Assembly: GCA_021018995.1 (NCBI GenBank)
Contig: CM037593.1
Span: forward strand, 9,824,088-9,888,087
DNA length: 64,000 bases
Origin: Chloranthus sessilifolius
Lineage: Eukaryota; Streptophyta; Magnoliopsida; Chloranthales; Chloranthaceae
Direction: 5' to 3'
The translations under genes were made by a program, and so were the position numbers. The notes under the pieces were generated by a model. The model had not been told where the DNA came from. It saw only the letters and a program-made list of their open reading frames with translations, and searched no databases. Below, piece by piece: positions 1 through 12,495 of the stretch. Every line of letters begins with the position of its first letter. The first letter of the stretch is position 1.

Positions 1-1790
1 TAAAATTCATATTGGGTAATCCACCTATTGCAAACTCAATTTGTTTCTCACCATCGATTGTTGTTAGAAAGAATTTTTTTTGGCTTTGGATTCTTTTCCA
101 CAATCTATGATTCTAGTTTACGGTTTATAAGCGGGTTAAAATAAAAACTAACTACATTTTTAGGGTTTGAATTCTATATTCAGATGTTCTGCTATAGTGT
201 TGTATAATAAATGGCATGAGCTTATAAATGACAAGAAAGTTATTTTAATTATGTAAAATAGATTTGTATAAATGGGAAGAATATTTTTTTGTGTTTCAAT
301 TAATTTTCTTTCTTCTTTATCATTAGAAAATCAATTAAAAGATTTATTTATTTATTATTTTATTTTTTACGTTTGATGCAAATATAGATCGTGTGACCTA
401 TCAGACCTTTGAATGTAAACATAATAAAGAATGTAATTTTTTTACTTGTAATCACACGATTGATCGGCAGTCACAGAAATTGATTAATTTAGTTTTAAAT
501 TTATATTCTCTAATATTATTTTATATAATGGATACATAAAATGGAAAGTTCGGAATAGAGACATTTTGTTGGTCCCTTGTTTCTTGTTTAAAGTTCGTAT
601 TGGGTAATCCACCCATTGGAAGCTCAATCTTTTTCTCGCTATCGATTGTTGTTGAAAAGAATTTTTCTTAGCTTTGGCTTCGGCTTCTTTTCCATAATCT
701 ATGATTGTAGGTTAAAGATTACGAGGTGGTTAAAATAAAAACTCAACCATTAATCCCAGTCGCTCCATTCGAAAAATATATATGAGTTTTTAGCATATAC
801 CCTATGGTTTATCATTATATATAAATGGCACCCCTATTTCACTTATTTCTAAATAACAACTTGAATTAATGTTTGTTAATTGTCATCTCTAGAAAACCAA
901 AGTGCAAATACCCAACACGAGTAAAAAACAGTGTAGGTGATAATTGCACTTTGCTTTTTTTAAGAGATGACCCTTAACATAACAATAAATGAAGGTGTTA
1001 TTTAAACACAAAATGCAAATTAGGATATTCTTTATAAATATATAAAATTTATTTTAAAAAATAGATATATATATATATATATTGAATTTAAATATTATTT
1101 CGTTTGTGAAGCCCTAATCTTTAGGGTTGATTATTGTTAGATATTTTTGCATTTGTGAAACCGTAACCTTCACTTTGACGATGGGGTATATTTTGCATTT
1201 TTGAAACCCTAATCTTTAGGGTTTAAGATTAATTTTTTCCTTTGTTTGTAAATAATTATGAAAATCTGTAAATTTTAGGATTAGTAGTTATACATGACGA
1301 ATTACGTTTCTCACAAATAACATATTGATTGAATTATCTGTTTGAATCGAAACGTGATTTTTTATCTGTAAATTTATTATTATATATCGGTTTTGTATGT
1401 GTAAAGACATTTTTCCATCATAGATTGATAAAAAACTTACCTAGCACAGAATTTGATTCACTGATTAACCCTCTTGACTTGTACATTTGAAGGTTTGGGT
1501 CTGCCTTAACCCACACTTATCCAATCCAATCAAAAAATGAAAATCTCATCTCCACTTGATCTGCTTCGGAGATTCGAGAAACCACCGTAGATGCAACGAT
1601 ACGCCAACAACCCACATAAGCTGCAAAAGTCTTTCCATTCTATCAATAGAAGGGCCTTCCATCTTACCATGGCTATCTAGTCATTGACCCCGCACGCAGT
1701 GGTTGGATCGCAAGATGAGTGTGGCAGGTTGCTTGCTTGGCTCATGAATCATTGCACTGATCAGAGGGTGTTCGTAGTGACTAAAGATAG
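1..1790. other. AT-rich non-coding DNA with a duplicated block
   Basis: No coding region is recognisable here. A block of about 145 bp at 1-145 is repeated in direct orientation at 596-740 with moderate divergence; both copies contain GGGTAATCCACC and ATCGATTGTTGTT. A second short repeat, CCCTAATCTTTAGGGTT, occurs near 1112 and 1208. A (TA)n run lies near 1064-1082. The stretch is probably the left flank or outer part of the MULE-like element that follows, but no terminus could be fixed. Confidence 0.5.
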
Positions 1791-1794
1791 ATGA

Positions 1795-2110
1795 CATTAT
1801 TGATAAGTCATTATCAGTCTTTTATAAGCCTGTATCATCCATTTATTAGTCAGTTGCTTCTCGAAGACATGATGCGTCTTTTATAAGACCGTATTATCCA
1901 TTTATAAGGCAGTTGCTTCTGAAAGACATAATCAGATAAGCCTTTTATAAGAGTGATGTCTCTTCGTTACGCAGCTTCTTCTTTAAGACATGATCAATAG
2001 TTTCTGTATGAGACGCATCGTAGTTTGTATATAACACTATGATGTACATTCGTTAGACAGTGTCTTCTTTAAGACATGATTAGTGTTTTCTTTAAGACAT
2101 TAGAGTTTAA
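1795..2110. repeat. Degenerate tandem repeat, about 60-80 bp unit
   Basis: Four or so diverged units share CTTTTATAAG, CATTTATAAGGCAGTTGCTTCT and a closing AAGACATGAT. It lies just upstream of the transposase region. Similar subterminal arrays are common in large MULEs, so it may be a subterminal repeat of the element, which is inference. Confidence 0.5.
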
Positions 2111-2224
2111 TAATTTATTTCCTTTTTTATTTGACTTTTATATAAGATGCATCGTAGAAGTATGAAAGAAAATATTAGGATCACCAATTAATTGTTCGTG
2201 GTTGTATTCTCCGTACCAATCCGA

Positions 2225-2430
2225 GTTGGATAATCCTTATATATGTAAGCTTCACTTGCAGATGCGTTATGGGTACTAACACAATTATACTAGTATGTCA
2301 TTATAATGGGCTATTTAATCTTTATAGAGTTGGATAATACTTTATATATTAATATATGTAGGCTTTGCATACAGGTGTATTATGAGTACTGACACAGTTA
2401 TACTAGTATGTCACTGTAATGGGCAATTAA
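2225..2430. repeat. Two tandem copies of a ~100-bp block upstream of the transposase
   Basis: Copy 1 (about 2225-2325) and copy 2 (about 2331-2430) both run from GTTGGATAAT through TATACTAGTATGTCA to AATGGGC. They end just before the first transposase-like coding segment at 2451, so they may lie in its promoter or 5' leader. Confidence 0.65.
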
Positions 2431-2450
2431 ATATTTAAGGAAATAATACG

Positions 2451-5400
2451 ATGTATAGTGACGAAAAATTTAAACAGACACCGATAAGCCAAGATACAAT
2501 ATATAACGAATTTATAGGAAAGATGCATGACTTGTGTAACTCAATATCAGAGCAAATGGATCTAAGGTTTAGATATAGATACCAAACTATCGAATGGAGT
2601 TTTGTTTTTGACATAGACAATGAGACTGACTTTCATGACATGATGACCCTATGCCCTATTGACTGTCCTCACATTGTCCTATATATTTTTGAAAAAACTG
2701 CGGAGTCAAAAAGTTGAACGAGCATAAATGAAAGGAAAGTCTGGAGACAGGAATATTAGGGAGGTATGTGCTGGTAGATTATAAGTAAATGTAATTAAAT
2801 TTGTTTAATAGTCAAGCATTTCATGCTTTATGTTGCTTATTTGGTAGTGAGAAACCCAACGGTTGGCAAAGTAAAGGAGTTGGATGTAATGAACGACACA
2901 ACCTCTACTTAGACACAATGAAGAAATGGAGGAAACAGAGACATTTAGGTAAGTCGATGAAGTTATATGTTTGTGTTTTTATTTAATATTAATTGAAAAA
3001 TTGTCAATAAGTTGATTGATATATACTGGTATGCTTTCTATCGTAGAATTGCTCATGACCGCATGTTTCCTAATTCAAGAGTCCATCAAACTCACCGATC
3101 GTGCTATCAATCCGACCCATGACAGTGAGTATTTTACATAGTTTTTTTATATGGTTTGTAAATTATTTTCTTATACATATAGTACTCAACCTCTCGCAAT
3201 GCTTATAATTTAGTTTTTCGCCCCTGTTGCTGAAGAAAAGCGTGAACGGAGTACCAATTTTAGGTGGGTTGGTCTCCCATTTTCTTCGAAAAAGAACGAG
3301 TTTTATTAATAAGGACTCGTATCCTTTGGTTGATACTTATGAGTAATTTTATAATTCCGAGCATTCACGTCTATTTCCACATCCTCTCCCCAATACTCAT
3401 GTAGAGGTAAATGTAATTGAAGAGGGGTAAGTATATAAAGACTCAAATTTCGTAAAAAATTCTCCGCCAATTCAGAGGTGACTATGAATTGAATTTTTGT
3501 ATGATTATGTATAATATTATAGTCATATCTCACGTATGAGTGACACATTGTATATCTATTTTAATTGAAGGAATGAGAGTGCTCCGCCATCAAAGACATG
3601 GGGTTTCGATTCAGTTAGTACCCATAATTACAGTATCGAGAAACTATCAAGAAACGATGAGATTACTGAATATACGGGCTCAGCTAATGACTCGAGTTAT
3701 TCAGTTAGAGTAGGATTCCAGGGACGAATTATTGAAAATAAATCAAAAGATATAGACTTCGAAATTGAAGATGATAACTTAGAAGGAGAGAGTTCCACAA
3801 GGAAGTCAGGATTTGATAGGATTGGAAATACATCTTTGACTGTCAGAAAAACTTTTTCTTCTTGAGAAGAATTTCTCACTGTCTTGATGAATAATGTTGT
3901 GTTGGAAAACTTTCAATTGAAACCAAGAAAGATAACTAAGAGGATTGTTGCTGCTAGATGTGCAGACAATATTTGTCCATGACGTATTCGCGCGAGTATG
4001 GACAACATCGGTGACAATTCTTTCATAATTAAAATAATGAATCCCGAGCACAAGCACGGTCCACTTAGTGTAGCTATACAAAAAAAGGGAGGTCATCAAC
4101 AAACCTCAAGTGATTGGGTAGCTTCTAAAAAAATAAATATGTTGAAGGATGCTACTGATTATGTGTCTGCCAAAATTATCTCTAAAATCCATAAAAATTA
4201 GGGGGTTATAATAAGTTATTGTAAAGCATGGAAGGCGAAAGAGATAGCTTGGCTAATATTAGGGGTGGTTGGGAGTCATCTTATGCTAATCTCCTTTCAT
4301 ATATTACAAAATTGCGTAGATCCGATCCCGATACCTTCACGAAATTACAATGTTTGTATGATGACTCATTCCTTAGATTTTTTTGGGCATTCAGCCTCTT
4401 TATCGATGGATATAGAAGAACATTGAGGCCCATAATTTCGATTGATGGGATACACTCAAAAGGGTAAATTTCTCTGCTCGATGCTAATTGCGACAGCTGT
4501 TGATGGCAACAACAGTTTGTTCCCCATTGCTTTCGCTGTAGTTGATGGTGAAACAAAAGATGCTTGGGAATGGTTTCTTCGATGTCTTCAAGAAGTGATT
4601 ATGAATGATGATAGAGCAATTATCATAATTTCAGGCTGTACGGATGTAATTAGATCGATTATTCCAAAAGTATTTCCTAATGTCACTCATAGTTTTTGCT
4701 TCTTTCACATTGTCAAGAACTTCAGGGAGAAGTTTAGGAATCCGACTTTATAGAGTCAACTCTAGCCTATTGCTCGGGAATATACCGTAAAAGAACATGA
4801 TGAGCTAATGAAGAAACTTGAGAGTGTGAGCCCTGCTGGTGTAAAATATCTTCGGCAGAGTGAACCATGGAGGTAGTCTAGAGCGCTCTTCTCTAGTCAT
4901 AAATATGATCTTCTTACTACAAACATGTCTGAGTGTTTGAACAAAATCCTAGTTCATGCTAGAGGTCTACCAATAATAGCCCTTATTGAAACAACGAGGA
5001 AAAAAGTTGTCCAACTTTTTCATGATAGAGCTATAAAAGGTCAGAAGATGTCGAAGGGTTTAACCCTACACGCATTTGATATCTTGGAAGAGGCTGACGA
5101 AGTAGCTAGGTTTTGTCAAGTTCTACCATCATCACCCATTGTTTTTGAGGTATCAACGTCAACATTTAAGTACAATGTATATTTAGATAAGAGGTCATAT
5201 TCTTGTCATTATTTTGACGTTCTGGGCCTCCCTTGTATCCATGTCATGGCTGCCATTCGTTGAAGTAATGCAGATTCATCGATATATTGTAAGAAATGGT
5301 ATACATCTGTACGGTATTATGAGATAAATAGTAAGGTAATCGAACTGACTCTAGACAAATCTCAATAGCACGTCAAGCATGTTAGTCCTATTGTTCACTC

Positions 5401-5533
5401 GCCTCACTGCAGGAACCCCCCAGGTCGACCACGAAAAAGAAGGTTGAAATCCGTACTTGAAAAGAAACGAAGAATGCATTATACAACTTGTAAGCAGGAG
5501 GGACACAATCGGTCAGCTTGTCAAGGACCATAG
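2451..5533 (+). pseudogene. MULE (mudrA-type) transposase, decayed
   Basis: Remnant of a Mutator-superfamily transposase. In order: an N-terminal PB1-like part (2451-2717, ending in PHIVLYIFEK); a DNA-binding zinc region (about 3850-4130, RIRAS followed by FIIKIMNPEHKHG where the family has an H-x-C); the ISYCKAWKAKE segment near 4205; the MULE catalytic core (4290-4750) with IISIDGIHSKG, DGNNSLFPIAFAVVDGE and HSFCFFHIVKNF; the NMSECLNKIL segment (4925); a SWIM-type finger (about 5185-5255, ending PCIHVMAAI); then PPGRPRKRR and a zinc knuckle ending at the stop at 5531. Decay is plain: frame changes near 4262 and 4465, several in-frame stops (for example 4751 and in the 4755-4880 stretch), and IISG where the second catalytic Asp (IISD) is expected. 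In both the SWIM and the knuckle one Cys reads Tyr. The gene probably had introns before 4000. Confidence 0.88.
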
Positions 5534-5539
5534 TAAAAA

Positions 5540-7660
5540 AAATGCAAAACAAAATAATTAATTTTTCTAAGTGAGATACTTCTTGCAATAAGTAGAGTGT
5601 TCAATCTTAACAATGGTGAGGAATGTATAAAACATTGTACTATGTAGCTATTGTACCTTGTTATTATATGGATGATCCACTGCGTTTCTTTAGATCTTAT
5701 GTTTAATATATGTGTCATTCGCTGGAATATTTACAGCTTATCTTAGTCCATAATGTTTGTAATAAGTTCTCTTATTTCTCATGTAAATTGATTACTATGT
5801 CTCGCATCGATCCTTTAATGTAATATTTAGTTCTTGAATTTTACTCATGCAGGGGACAACTGAAGTTTAAAGTTTTATTTTAACTCTCATATAAGTCATT
5901 TATTGTCTGACAACAGTATTTTATTGTCTTATACTAGCTCTTACAATATCTGATGCTCTTCATGTTCTTACTCATATGTCTGAAGGTGGATCTTGTTTTA
6001 GATCATTAGAAGACTCCTTAAAAGTAAATGGGAAGTTGACGACAGACACAATCGTTGAACTTGACAAGGACCACACTCAAAATAATGCAGAAAAAAATTA
6101 TAGAAATTTCTAAGTGACGAACTTATTGTAATAAGTATGGTACTTGTTATAATAAGTAGGGTACTGAAGGAGAAAAGTGGTAAAAAATATATAAAACATT
6201 ATAATGAGTATATCGTTGGACAATGTATAACTTCTATGAGTCTCGTATTACCCATTGTACGACCATCGTACTTTATTATATTATTGGATAATCCATTGTT
6301 CTTTTTCTCTAATGTATAATGTATGTGGATCTTTGTATAGTCTCATATCAGTAATTTATTATCTAATATCAGTCATTTATTATTTGCACACTGTCACTTT
6401 ATAGTTTTTCACCTTTACCCATGCATGTCACAATATAGTTTATATTAAATATTAGTCTAATATCAGACATGTACTGTCTCACAACAATACTTTATTGTCT
6501 GATATCAGTCCTTTAATATTTTCACATCAGTCATTTATACATTCAGATTACTCATGCAGGTCAAAATGTAGTTCAATACTGAAAATGAGTATGATATCAG
6601 TCATGTGTTGTCTCACCACAGGACTTTATTGTCCGATAATAGACCTCTAATGTTCTCACATCAGTCCTTTAATGGTTCATAATATTATTTCAAGTGAAGT
6701 ACATGTCTGATATCAGTCATGTAGTGTCTCACATCATTACATTATTGTCTGATATCATTCCTTTAATGTTCTCACATTAATACTTTAAAAATTCAAATTA
6801 CTCATGCAAGTCAGAATATAGTTTACTGCTGAAAATCAGTCTGATATCAGCCCTATCTTGTCTTACAACAATACTTTATTATTTGATATCAGTCATTTAA
6901 TGTAGTGACATTAGTCCTTTTATAGAATCAGATAACTTTACTCATGCATGTGACAATGTAGCTTCAAGGTAAATATGAGTCTGATATCAGTCTTGTCTGG
7001 TCTTACATCAGTACTTTATAGTCTGGTATCAGTCCTTTATTGTCTGATATTAGTCCTGTGATAATATACTCTGAAACTAAATATGAGTATGATATCAGTC
7101 CTTTACTGTCTCACAACAGTTCTATATTGTCTAATATTAGTCCTCTAATGGTCAAATATCAGAAACATTAAATGACTAATATCAATCCTCTAATGGTCTG
7201 ATATCAGAAACATTAAATGATTGATCTCAGACCATTAGAGGACTGATATCAGTCATTTAATAAATCAGATAACTTTACTCATGCATATAACATTGTAGCT
7301 TAAAGGTAAATAAGAGTCTGATATCAGTCTTGTCTGGTCTCACATCAATTCTTTATGGTCTGATATCAGTCATTTAATATTTTAGATAAAATTAGTCATG
7401 CTTGTGATAATGTAGTTTAAAGCTAAATATGAGTCTGATATTAGTATTTTATTAAATGTCTGATATCAGTCCTTTAATGCTCTGATAAATGTCTGATATT
7501 AGACCATTAGAGGACTGATATCGGTCATTTACTGTCTCATATAATTACTTTATTCTCTGATTTTAGTCCTCTAATATTCTTATATCAGCCAATTAAGCTA
7601 TTAGAATGTCTTATATTGATATCATATCAGTCCTATAACATCTTCCAATCTTTAAAAGTA
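5540..7660. repeat. Array of imperfect CTGATATCAG palindrome repeats (left part)
   Basis: From about 5880 onward the sequence is dominated by short variants of TGATATCAGTCCTTTAATG, interrupted by ATGCAGGT and AAATATGAGT phrases. The core CTGATATCAG is a perfect palindrome. Inverted pairings are frequent, for example around 7185-7260 where TCCTCTAATGGTCTGA faces TCAGACCATTAGAGGA. No gene is recognisable in the stretch. It continues inside the Ulp1 gene's intron (8490-9240). Confidence 0.8.
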
Positions 7661-8559
7661 AAAAAAAAATGGCAAAACGATTGAAGCAAGGAAAGTGGAA
7701 AGTTGATGAGGATGATCGACAAACAATCAAAGGAGCAATGAACTATCACAAGTTAGGATGATGGTACAGTCACTTAAGCAGTGACAAGAAAGAGCTCCTC
7801 CTCCAACAAAGTTGTTTTAAATTTTTATGATTGATTAGTGAATTCGTCACCCAATCCGGACAGCTTGTACATGCCATTGTTAGAGGCTTCAATCTGGAGC
7901 ACAAGACATTCTCCATTGGAGAGTATGTTGTTATGTTAGTCCGAACAGACGTGAGGAAGATTTTAAGCTTGAAAGTTAGCTCCCTTTCAACATCAGCAGA
8001 ACCTTCAGTGCCGGAAGATCCTGAAGGTGTAGCAACTTTCAAAGAGTGATTATTTGGGCAAGTGGCAGTCGAGCAATCAATCACCAGAGATCAAATAGAA
8101 TCAGCCCTTGATTCACCTACCCTAGCCGATGTTGACTTCATCCGGCTTGCAAACTTGTACATGTTAGCGAACTTTCTCCTTCCCGACATTTGCCATACGA
8201 TCGATTGGGAATACATCTATCTCGTGAATGATCTTCGCATGTTCAATGGCCACAATTGGAGGGATGTGGTTTACGCTTACTTGATAGATTTCACACATGC
8301 AGTCACACGTTCCCTAGGTGGTAAGAGATATTGTGTGCTAGGCTGTACTATTCTGTTATATGTATGGGCATTCGAGCATGTTCCTCAAATTTCGCAGGGT
8401 AAAGTGAAGAATGCATGTAAAGAGTGGCCAATGCTCTTGAAATATATGCCACTGAAGATTTCGCGCGCCAATGCGAACTTCTATTTTTGAAAGTTTCAAA
8501 AGTTCGAGGTACTATTTTATGAATAAGATCATTTACTGGATACGGAATATGTAGTTTTA

Positions 8560-9240
8560 TATTTATATCTGTTAGGTCAGTCATTTACTGACTCTTATAA
8601 GTCCAATAATGTTTGTGATATCAGACCATTAGAGGACTAATATCAAACATTTAATTTTGTGCTGATATCAGACCAAAATAGGACTGATATTAGACATTTA
8701 ATAAAGTGCTCATATCAGACCATTACACACCTGATATCAGACCATTAGAGGACTGATATTAGACATTTAATTTTGTGCTGACATCTGACCATTAGAGACC
8801 TGATATCAGACATTTAATCAAGTACTGATATCAAATCATTAGAGGACTAATATCATATATTTAATAAAGTGCTCATATCAGACCATTAGAGGAGAATGTC
8901 AGCCATTAGAGGACTGATATCAGTCCTCTGATGGTCTGATATCAAACCATTAGAAGCATAGGGTATCAGACATTTAGTAAAGTACTCATATCAGACCATT
9001 AGAGGACTGATATCAGTCCTCTAATGGCTAATATCAGTCCTCTAACCTGATATCAGTACTTTATTAAATGTTTGATATCAGGACTGTAATGATCTGATAT
9101 CAGACATTTAATAAAGAGTTTATATCAGACAATAAAGTTCTATTGTGAGACTTGATGTTAGAGATTTAATGCAGTACTGATATCTAACCATTAGAGGTCT
9201 GATATCAAACATTTAATAAAGTACTGATATACATTTGTCT
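8560..9240. repeat. CTGATATCAG palindrome array inside the Ulp1 gene intron
   Basis: Continuation of the upstream array, now mostly with phrases such as CAGACCATTAGAGGACTGATAT. It sits between the DUF1985 exon (ends 8490) and the acidic exon (from about 9250). At 8996-9027 there is a perfect 32-bp palindrome whose left half is CCATTAGAGGACTGAT, and a near-perfect second copy lies at about 8903-8934. Confidence 0.85.
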
Positions 9241-9599
9241 GTTACTGTAGGTTGTCACTGAAGATCTTGAGCCACCTAAAAGACCTGAACTTTAAAAATC
9301 GAGCAGCCCAAAAAAGGTACCAAGGAAAAGAGAAATAGAAGAAGGAGATGATGAGTGTATAGATAGAGAAGGCAATGAGGAAGAGAAAGAAGATGATGAC
9401 ATCTTGCTAGAATTGAAGCATTAGAAGTCGATGCGAGGTCGATTCATCCCCTTATCGCACTCGTTGGGAGGCAAGGTTACTTGATCCAAGTCCTCAGACA
9501 ATAAAATTTGTTATTATTGGGACGTGTTAAGACACTTGAGGCCGCATTAGAAGCATATGAGAGCTCTGAGAATGGAGAGGACCGAGAGGAAGGTGAGAG

Positions 9600-9815
9600 T
9601 GGAGGAAGTAGAGAGTTTGAGAGAGATGGAGAGGGCCATGAAGAGAGAGTGGGGGAGGGCAGAGAGGGAGATGGGACTGAAGGGAACAGAGATATTGAAA
9701 GAGATGGAGAGGGCCAAGAAGAGATAGTGGGAGAGGGCAGAGAGGGAGATGACACTGGAGGAAATGGAGAGTTTGAGAGAGATGGAAAGGGCAAAGAACA
9801 GAGAGTGGGAGAGGG
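9600..9815 (+). repeat. Three in-frame ~75-bp coding repeats (acidic linker)
   Basis: Three copies of a unit reading roughly ERDGEGHEERVGEGREGD occur in frame in the linker of the plus-strand Ulp1 gene. The repeat is Glu/Gly/Arg-rich and probably disordered or coiled. It keeps the reading frame, which supports this strand and frame as the coding one. Confidence 0.75.
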
Positions 9816-11475
9816 AGTTGAAACAAGGATAACCGAAGTAGAAGAGAGAAGAGAAATGTTTGCGAGAATTGTTGAAGGAGAATAGGTATTTATTTCGAAT
9901 TAAATGTAGTTGTCCATGCAGTCCGCTATCTATTTTTACGCGACATCAGTCCTTTATCTATAACGCCTATTGACCCTTTACTAACATTGGGGTTTGTTTA
10001 AATGTAGGTTTCAATGAAAATGCAGACACGTGCAGCTGAGGTCAGCATTGCTCTGCAACGTCCACTACAGGTAAAAAAGCATAAGCGAGATGGTGACATG
10101 ACTACCTTGTCTACTAAAAGGCTAAGGACTAAGCTGAAAAAGCAAGCCGAAGTAAAGCAGAAGAGAGAAAAAGCGTCTGAAGTTATCGGGAAGCCAAAGA
10201 AAATATTGACACAAGCTGATGCCTCATTAGATGAGGCCCAGCTAGCTGCCAATATTTGGCAAAAAATTGATGAATCCAAGAAAATGGGAGTTACAACGAG
10301 AGAGGATAGAGTTGATTTTGCCGCTTTCTTTTGGGGCTTGTCGGACTCAGCTAATAAGTAATATATCTTACTTAATCAAGTTGAAAGTTAATTTGCCATT
10401 AATCTGATGACGAATCTCTCACAAATCTGATAATTCTGAATTTTATAGCTTGCTGGTGACTAAGGTTGAGGAGCTTCAGATAACTATCACGCTTATTAAG
10501 AGTCTTAGGCCTAATAGGGAGGTGGAGGATGATGTGCTTAACGTAATAATGATGGGCCTATATCGAAAATACAATTCGCATATCGTGTATATTCTATCGG
10601 CTATGTTTGCAGTGAGCACTCCTCTTGCACACTCATTTCCTTGGGTCCTACAAGTTGTGGCTGGTAATTATTAAATGAGTGCATCTCAATGCAGGAATTA
10701 TTAAAAGAAGAGGTGCTGAAATATGAGGAGGCTCAAGAAAATGACTCGATATACCGTGAAATTAATGAGGAGCGATAAAAAATAGCCGTTTGGGCTGGCG
10801 ATGAAAGGTTTCATCATTTTTGCCTTCCTTTTCTCAGCAAACCCTACTACAAAAATGTGGTTGCGCGTTGTGCAACAGTAACTGTAATTTATTTTTTCGA
10901 AGAAATTTATTATTCACTACTCATATAATTAGTATTCTGTAATAAGAGTGACCCTTCGCTAATCACGACTTAGACATTATATTTATAGGTTTTAATTCCA
11001 TTGCAGCGATTCTGGCTCCCACTATGCGTTAGCGCACGTCGACTTCAAAGATAAAACAGTTTTTCTACAAGACCCATCGGCGGATCAAGATTTCAGCATG
11101 TGAGAAAATCACGCATGCTTTGGTAAGCAAATAAGTTGGTCTTTTAATCTAATAATTTATTTCTCATTTATAGGTTATGTATTATGTGTTTATGTACTCA
11201 TTTTATTTTAGTTCTCCCATCTCCCACGGCTTCTATACCTAAATGGACAGGACAATGCGCGTGAGAAAACTCTATCGTGGCCTGTATTCTTCTCTAAAGA
11301 TCTCTCAAAACAACATCGAGGGTTGGTGGATTGCACACTATTCATCCTGAAATACATCGAAAACATAATGGTCGGGGGAGAAGGTAAGTTCTGATTTAGA
11401 GCGGAAGAGATAGATGCTTTCTGAATGCAATGCGTGTCAAATATTCTAACGTACCAACCTGATAAGAGTCGGTAA

Positions 11476-11880
11476 TGTTATGTTGTTTTCGACAAATTGA
11501 TAGTGGATGGCAGTTGTTTGTGAATTTGTTCAGTTTTATGCTAAAGCTATGCGTTTGTGGGTGGCAGTGGTTTATGAATTTCTGAATTTGTATGATGAAT
11601 TTGTGAATTTATCGATAACAATTAGTTTTATACTTCATTATGTCTGCTAAGAGTAGTTTCGCCAGAAACAGATATGTTTATTTCATTAATGCAGGTATTT
11701 ATAAATAGAAATTGAAAGACTTAGATGTTTCACTGCTTACATATTACAGGTACTTATGATATTGATGTTGCATATATTTTAATGGAATTCGTTTATCAGT
11801 CCAGTTGGCTCATTGTTAATTAACGAATTTCATATGGCTAAAGCCTTTATCTGCTCGAGAGTAAGACTCATGTAACAGAA
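11476..11880. other. Non-coding DNA after the plus-strand Ulp1 gene
   Basis: AT-rich sequence with short repeated phrases (GTGGATGGCAGTTGTTTGTGAATTT and variants, near 11510-11600). No gene is recognisable. Confidence 0.4.
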
Positions 11881-11889
11881 ATAGGGATT

Positions 11890-12495
11890 TTGAATGACTT
11901 GGTCTAGTATGAGTCATCTACTGACTCTTATGAGTCCAAGTAAGACTCATGTAAGACCTGTAGGCTCTACATCTGATGGCCAACTAGATCAGAGAAGTTC
12001 TAGTCTGATAACAGTGACGTAGCAATAAGCAATTTTCATGACTGGGTCTGATATGAGTCATTTACTGACTCTTATGAGTCCAAATAAGTCTCATATAAGA
12101 CCTGTCAGCTCTAAATTTGTTAGTCAATGACATCAGTCATGTTTAACACTGCAGCCATTGATGTAGCAATAGACAATTTTCATGACTGGGTCTAATATGA
12201 GTCATTTACTCACTCTTATGAGTCCAAGTAAGTCTCATATGAGACATGTGGGCTCCAAATCTGATAGCCAATGACATCAGTCGCGTTAAACACTGCGAAC
12301 ATTGATGTTCCAACTTATGATTTTGCATGACTTGATCACATATGAGTCATTTAATGACTCTTATGAATCCAAGTAAGTCTCAAGTTAGACATGTAGGCTC
12401 CAAGTCTGTTAGTCAATGACATAAGTTAAGTTATAGTCATGTAACAGTGATGTACAATTGGAGATTTGGCATGACTGGATTGAATATCCTCAAAT
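11890..12495. repeat. Tandem repeat, ~143-bp unit, four copies plus a partial
   Basis: Units begin at about 11897, 12040, 12183 and 12330, with a partial copy from 12472. Each contains GAGTCATTTACTGACTCTTA and AAGTAAGTCTCAT followed by a stretch with GATGTAGCAAT. The inner GAGTCATTTACTGACTC is itself a near palindrome. The array separates the two convergent gene sets of the element. Confidence 0.85.

Larger units (their letters stand above)
7669..11475 (+). pseudogene. DUF1985/Ulp1-type C48 cysteine peptidase gene of the MULE, decayed
   Basis: Transposon-borne gene of the Ulp1 (SUMO-protease-like, C48) family. Exon 1 starts at ATG 7669 (MAKRLKQGKWKVDEDD). Residues from 7850 (FNLEHKTFSIGEYVV) and 8062-8490 (DFIRLANLYMLANFLL, MFNGHNWRDVVYAYL, VWAFEHVPQI) match the DUF1985 domain that precedes Ulp1 domains in such elements. 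A Glu/Gly-rich stretch with three 25-residue repeats follows (9600-9810), then a Lys-rich segment (10014-10361). The peptidase part starts near 10450. His codon 11020-11022 is followed 17 residues later by Asp (SHYALAHVDFKD, then TVFLQDPS), as in Ulp1. The nucleophile is the Cys at 11332-11334 (LVDCTLFILKYIENI). A degenerate C-terminal part (FRAEEIDAF, MQCVSNILTY) runs to a stop at 11473. In-frame stops and uncertain splice sites show decay. It lies 2.1 kb after the transposase on the same strand. Confidence 0.82.

Noticed and set aside
1110-1235. CCCTAATCTTTAGGGTT as telomere-like repeat
   Set aside because: Only two imperfect copies; short GGGTTTAG phrases are common in plant DNA (another at 27448).
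9477-9826. Two long minus-strand frames rich in Pro/Ser/Leu opposite the acidic repeats
   Set aside because: Mirror images of the in-frame acidic coding repeats of the plus-strand Ulp1 gene.
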